Positions 63,116-64,000 of a stretch of 64,000 nt of DNA are shown one piece after another. This DNA is from Aureimonas glaciei (GTDB taxonomy: Bacteria > Pseudomonadota > Alphaproteobacteria > Rhizobiales > Rhizobiaceae). Under the pieces are notes generated by a model. It saw only the letters and a list, made by a program, of their open reading frames with translations, searched no databases and was not told the DNA's origin. A program made the position numbers and the translations under genes. The stretch is taken from positions 1-64,000 of the forward strand of contig NZ_BMJJ01000008.1 in NCBI RefSeq assembly GCF_014643375.1. The letters are read 5' to 3'. The first letter of the stretch is position 1, and every line of letters begins with the position of its first letter.

Positions 63116-64000
63116 GTGACAGCATCTGACAGCCGCGGGCGGGGCCAATCCCGCCTGCGGCTTTTCATTCTCGGGTCGGCCGCGGGGGGAGGTTTCCCGC
63201 AATGGAATTGTCTCTGCCAGGTCTGTCGTCTCTATTGGTCGGGTGACCCGCGCGTTTCGGCGCGCTCGCAATCCTCGATCGCGGCCACGGCCGACGGTGA
63301 GCATTGGCTGCTCCTCAACGCTTCGCCCGATCTTCGGGCCCAGATCATGGCTTCGCCCCCTTTGATGCCCAGCTGCGGCGCCGATGACGCGGCGCGGCGC
63401 GCCTCGCCGATTTCGGCGGTTCTCGTGACGAATGGCGACGTCGACCATGTCGCCGGCCTTCTGACGCTGCGCGAAAAGCAGGCCTTCAGTCTCTTCGGAA
63501 CCGAGGGGGTTCTCGGCGTCATCGCCGACAATCCCGTCTACAGCGTGCTCGATACCTCTTGCGTGACGACGCGGCCGGTGCGGATGAACGAGGCTTTCGA
63601 GCCCGTCCCCGGGCTCCAGGTCGAAATCTTTTCGGTGCCCGGCAAGGTGCCGCTCTATCTCGAACGCGGTGAGGTCGATGTCGGCGCCGAAGGCGACATG
63701 ACGGTCGGCGTCAAGCTCTCGGCGGGCGGGCGCACCGCCTACTATATCCCGGGCTGCGCCTTCGTGCCGGAGCATCTGGCCGCGCGCGTGGCAGGGGCGG
63801 ATCTTGCGCTCTTCGACGGCACGGTGTTCGTCGACGATGAAATGCAGAAGGCCGGTGTCGGCGCCAAGACGGGGCGTCGCATGGGCCACATGCCGATGAC
63901 CGGCGAGGGCGGCAGCATCCATGCCTTCGACGGACGGGATGTGAAGGACCGCGTCTATATCCATATCAACAATACCAACCCGGTGCTGATCGAAGGATCG
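63116..64000 (+). CDS. pqqB: PQQ biosynthesis protein PqqB (cut by window end)
   Basis: Metallo-beta-lactamase-fold oxidoreductase of PQQ synthesis. 295 codons are present, nearly the whole protein of about 300-310, open at position 64000. Landmarks: LGSAAGGGFPQWNC (residues 19-32), CQVC, SRSQSS-like SARSQSSIA, VTNGDVDHVAGLL and GRRMGHMPMTGEGGS. The only standard start before the conserved core is GTG 63116, three bases after the pqqA stop and in the same frame; this adds about 13 residues to the usual N-terminus. Contains the terminator-like hairpin at 63131-63165. Confidence 0.93.
   Translation, partial: MTASDSRGRGQSRLRLFILGSAAGGGFPQWNCLCQVCRLYWSGDPRVSARSQSSIAATADGEHWLLLNASPDLRAQIMASPPLMPSCGADDAARRASPISAVLVTNGDVDHVAGLLTLREKQAFSLFGTEGVLGVIADNPVYSVLDTSCVTTRPVRMNEAFEPVPGLQVEIFSVPGKVPLYLERGEVDVGAEGDMTVGVKLSAGGRTAYYIPGCAFVPEHLAARVAGADLALFDGTVFVDDEMQKAGVGAKTGRRMGHMPMTGEGGSIHAFDGRDVKDRVYIHINNTNPVLIEGS
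63131..63165 (+). terminator. Terminator-like hairpin between pqqA and the pqqB core
   Basis: A 12-13-bp GC stem (GCCGCGGGCGGG with CCCGCCTGCGGC, one G-T pair) and a loop of about 6, followed by TTTT. It has the same form as the terminators of this region and falls on codons 6-16 of pqqB. It probably attenuates transcription into pqqB so that more pqqA is made. Confidence 0.7.

Overview
The window is a stretch of chromosome from a high-GC alphaproteobacterium, most likely of the Hyphomicrobiales (Rhizobiales). Evidence for this: an Irr-type iron control element, two Omp25/Omp31-like porins in tandem, an HWE-family histidine kinase, small aa3-oxidase subunit IV, split pntAA/pntAB/pntB transhydrogenase genes, heterotetrameric sarcosine oxidase, a speF-type leader candidate upstream of ornithine decarboxylase, and a Rhizobium-type (ReAV-like) L-asparaginase. 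meaB and pqq genes at the right edge point to methylmalonyl-/ethylmalonyl-CoA metabolism and PQQ-dependent dehydrogenases. The genus cannot be fixed from the sequence. No phage, insertion sequence, CRISPR array, rRNA or tRNA gene was found; the region reads as core chromosome with a few palindromic repeats.

Layout. 1-10 kb: an acyl-CoA synthetase, choline-sulfatase (betC), a tandem glycine riboswitch in front of a DadA-type amino-acid dehydrogenase, an orphan muramidase, trehalose synthesis (otsB-otsA), KDPG aldolase (eda) and a lipoprotein esterase with a GNAT. 10-22 kb: a small Inh-like secreted protein, a hydroxyacid dehydrogenase with its LacI regulator, MarR, creatininase-family hydrolase, a CobW GTPase/WD40 pair, an HWE kinase, a GNAT next to ornithine decarboxylase, and a LysR regulator. 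22-33 kb: L,D-transpeptidase, DUF883 protein, a ZevA/ZevB-like metal pair, a PuuD-like amidotransferase, a degenerate ParA, recX, a DJ-1 protein, a CoxIV peptide and the transhydrogenase operon. 33-44 kb: two DUF992 paralogues, a TPR lipoprotein, a FUSC exporter, a PhnA-like membrane protein and the soxBDAG operon. 44-51 kb: palindromic repeats, a cyclase-family protein, and a four-gene iron operon (irpA, di-heme oxidoreductase, second imelysin, DUF1513) behind an Irr box. 51-64 kb: class I FBP aldolase, a thioredoxin-like protein, cytochrome c, two porins, fructokinase, DUF3750, asparaginase, an NYN-LOTUS RNase-like protein, a Tat-exported beta-helix protein, meaB and pqqA-pqqB (cut by the window end).

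Functional threads. Choline sulfate hydrolysis, sarcosine oxidation, a glycine-sensing riboswitch on an amine/amino-acid dehydrogenase, and a glyoxylate/hydroxypyruvate reductase-like enzyme fit one catabolic theme (choline-O-sulfate to betaine to sarcosine to glycine to glyoxylate), although they are in separate operons and the link is inference. Iron supply is covered by the Irr-controlled operon, zinc/nickel handling by CobW and ZevAB-like genes. Intrinsic terminators are numerous and of a consistent style (GC stem, often a GAAA loop, short T run), which makes the same structure inside the start of pqqB stand out.
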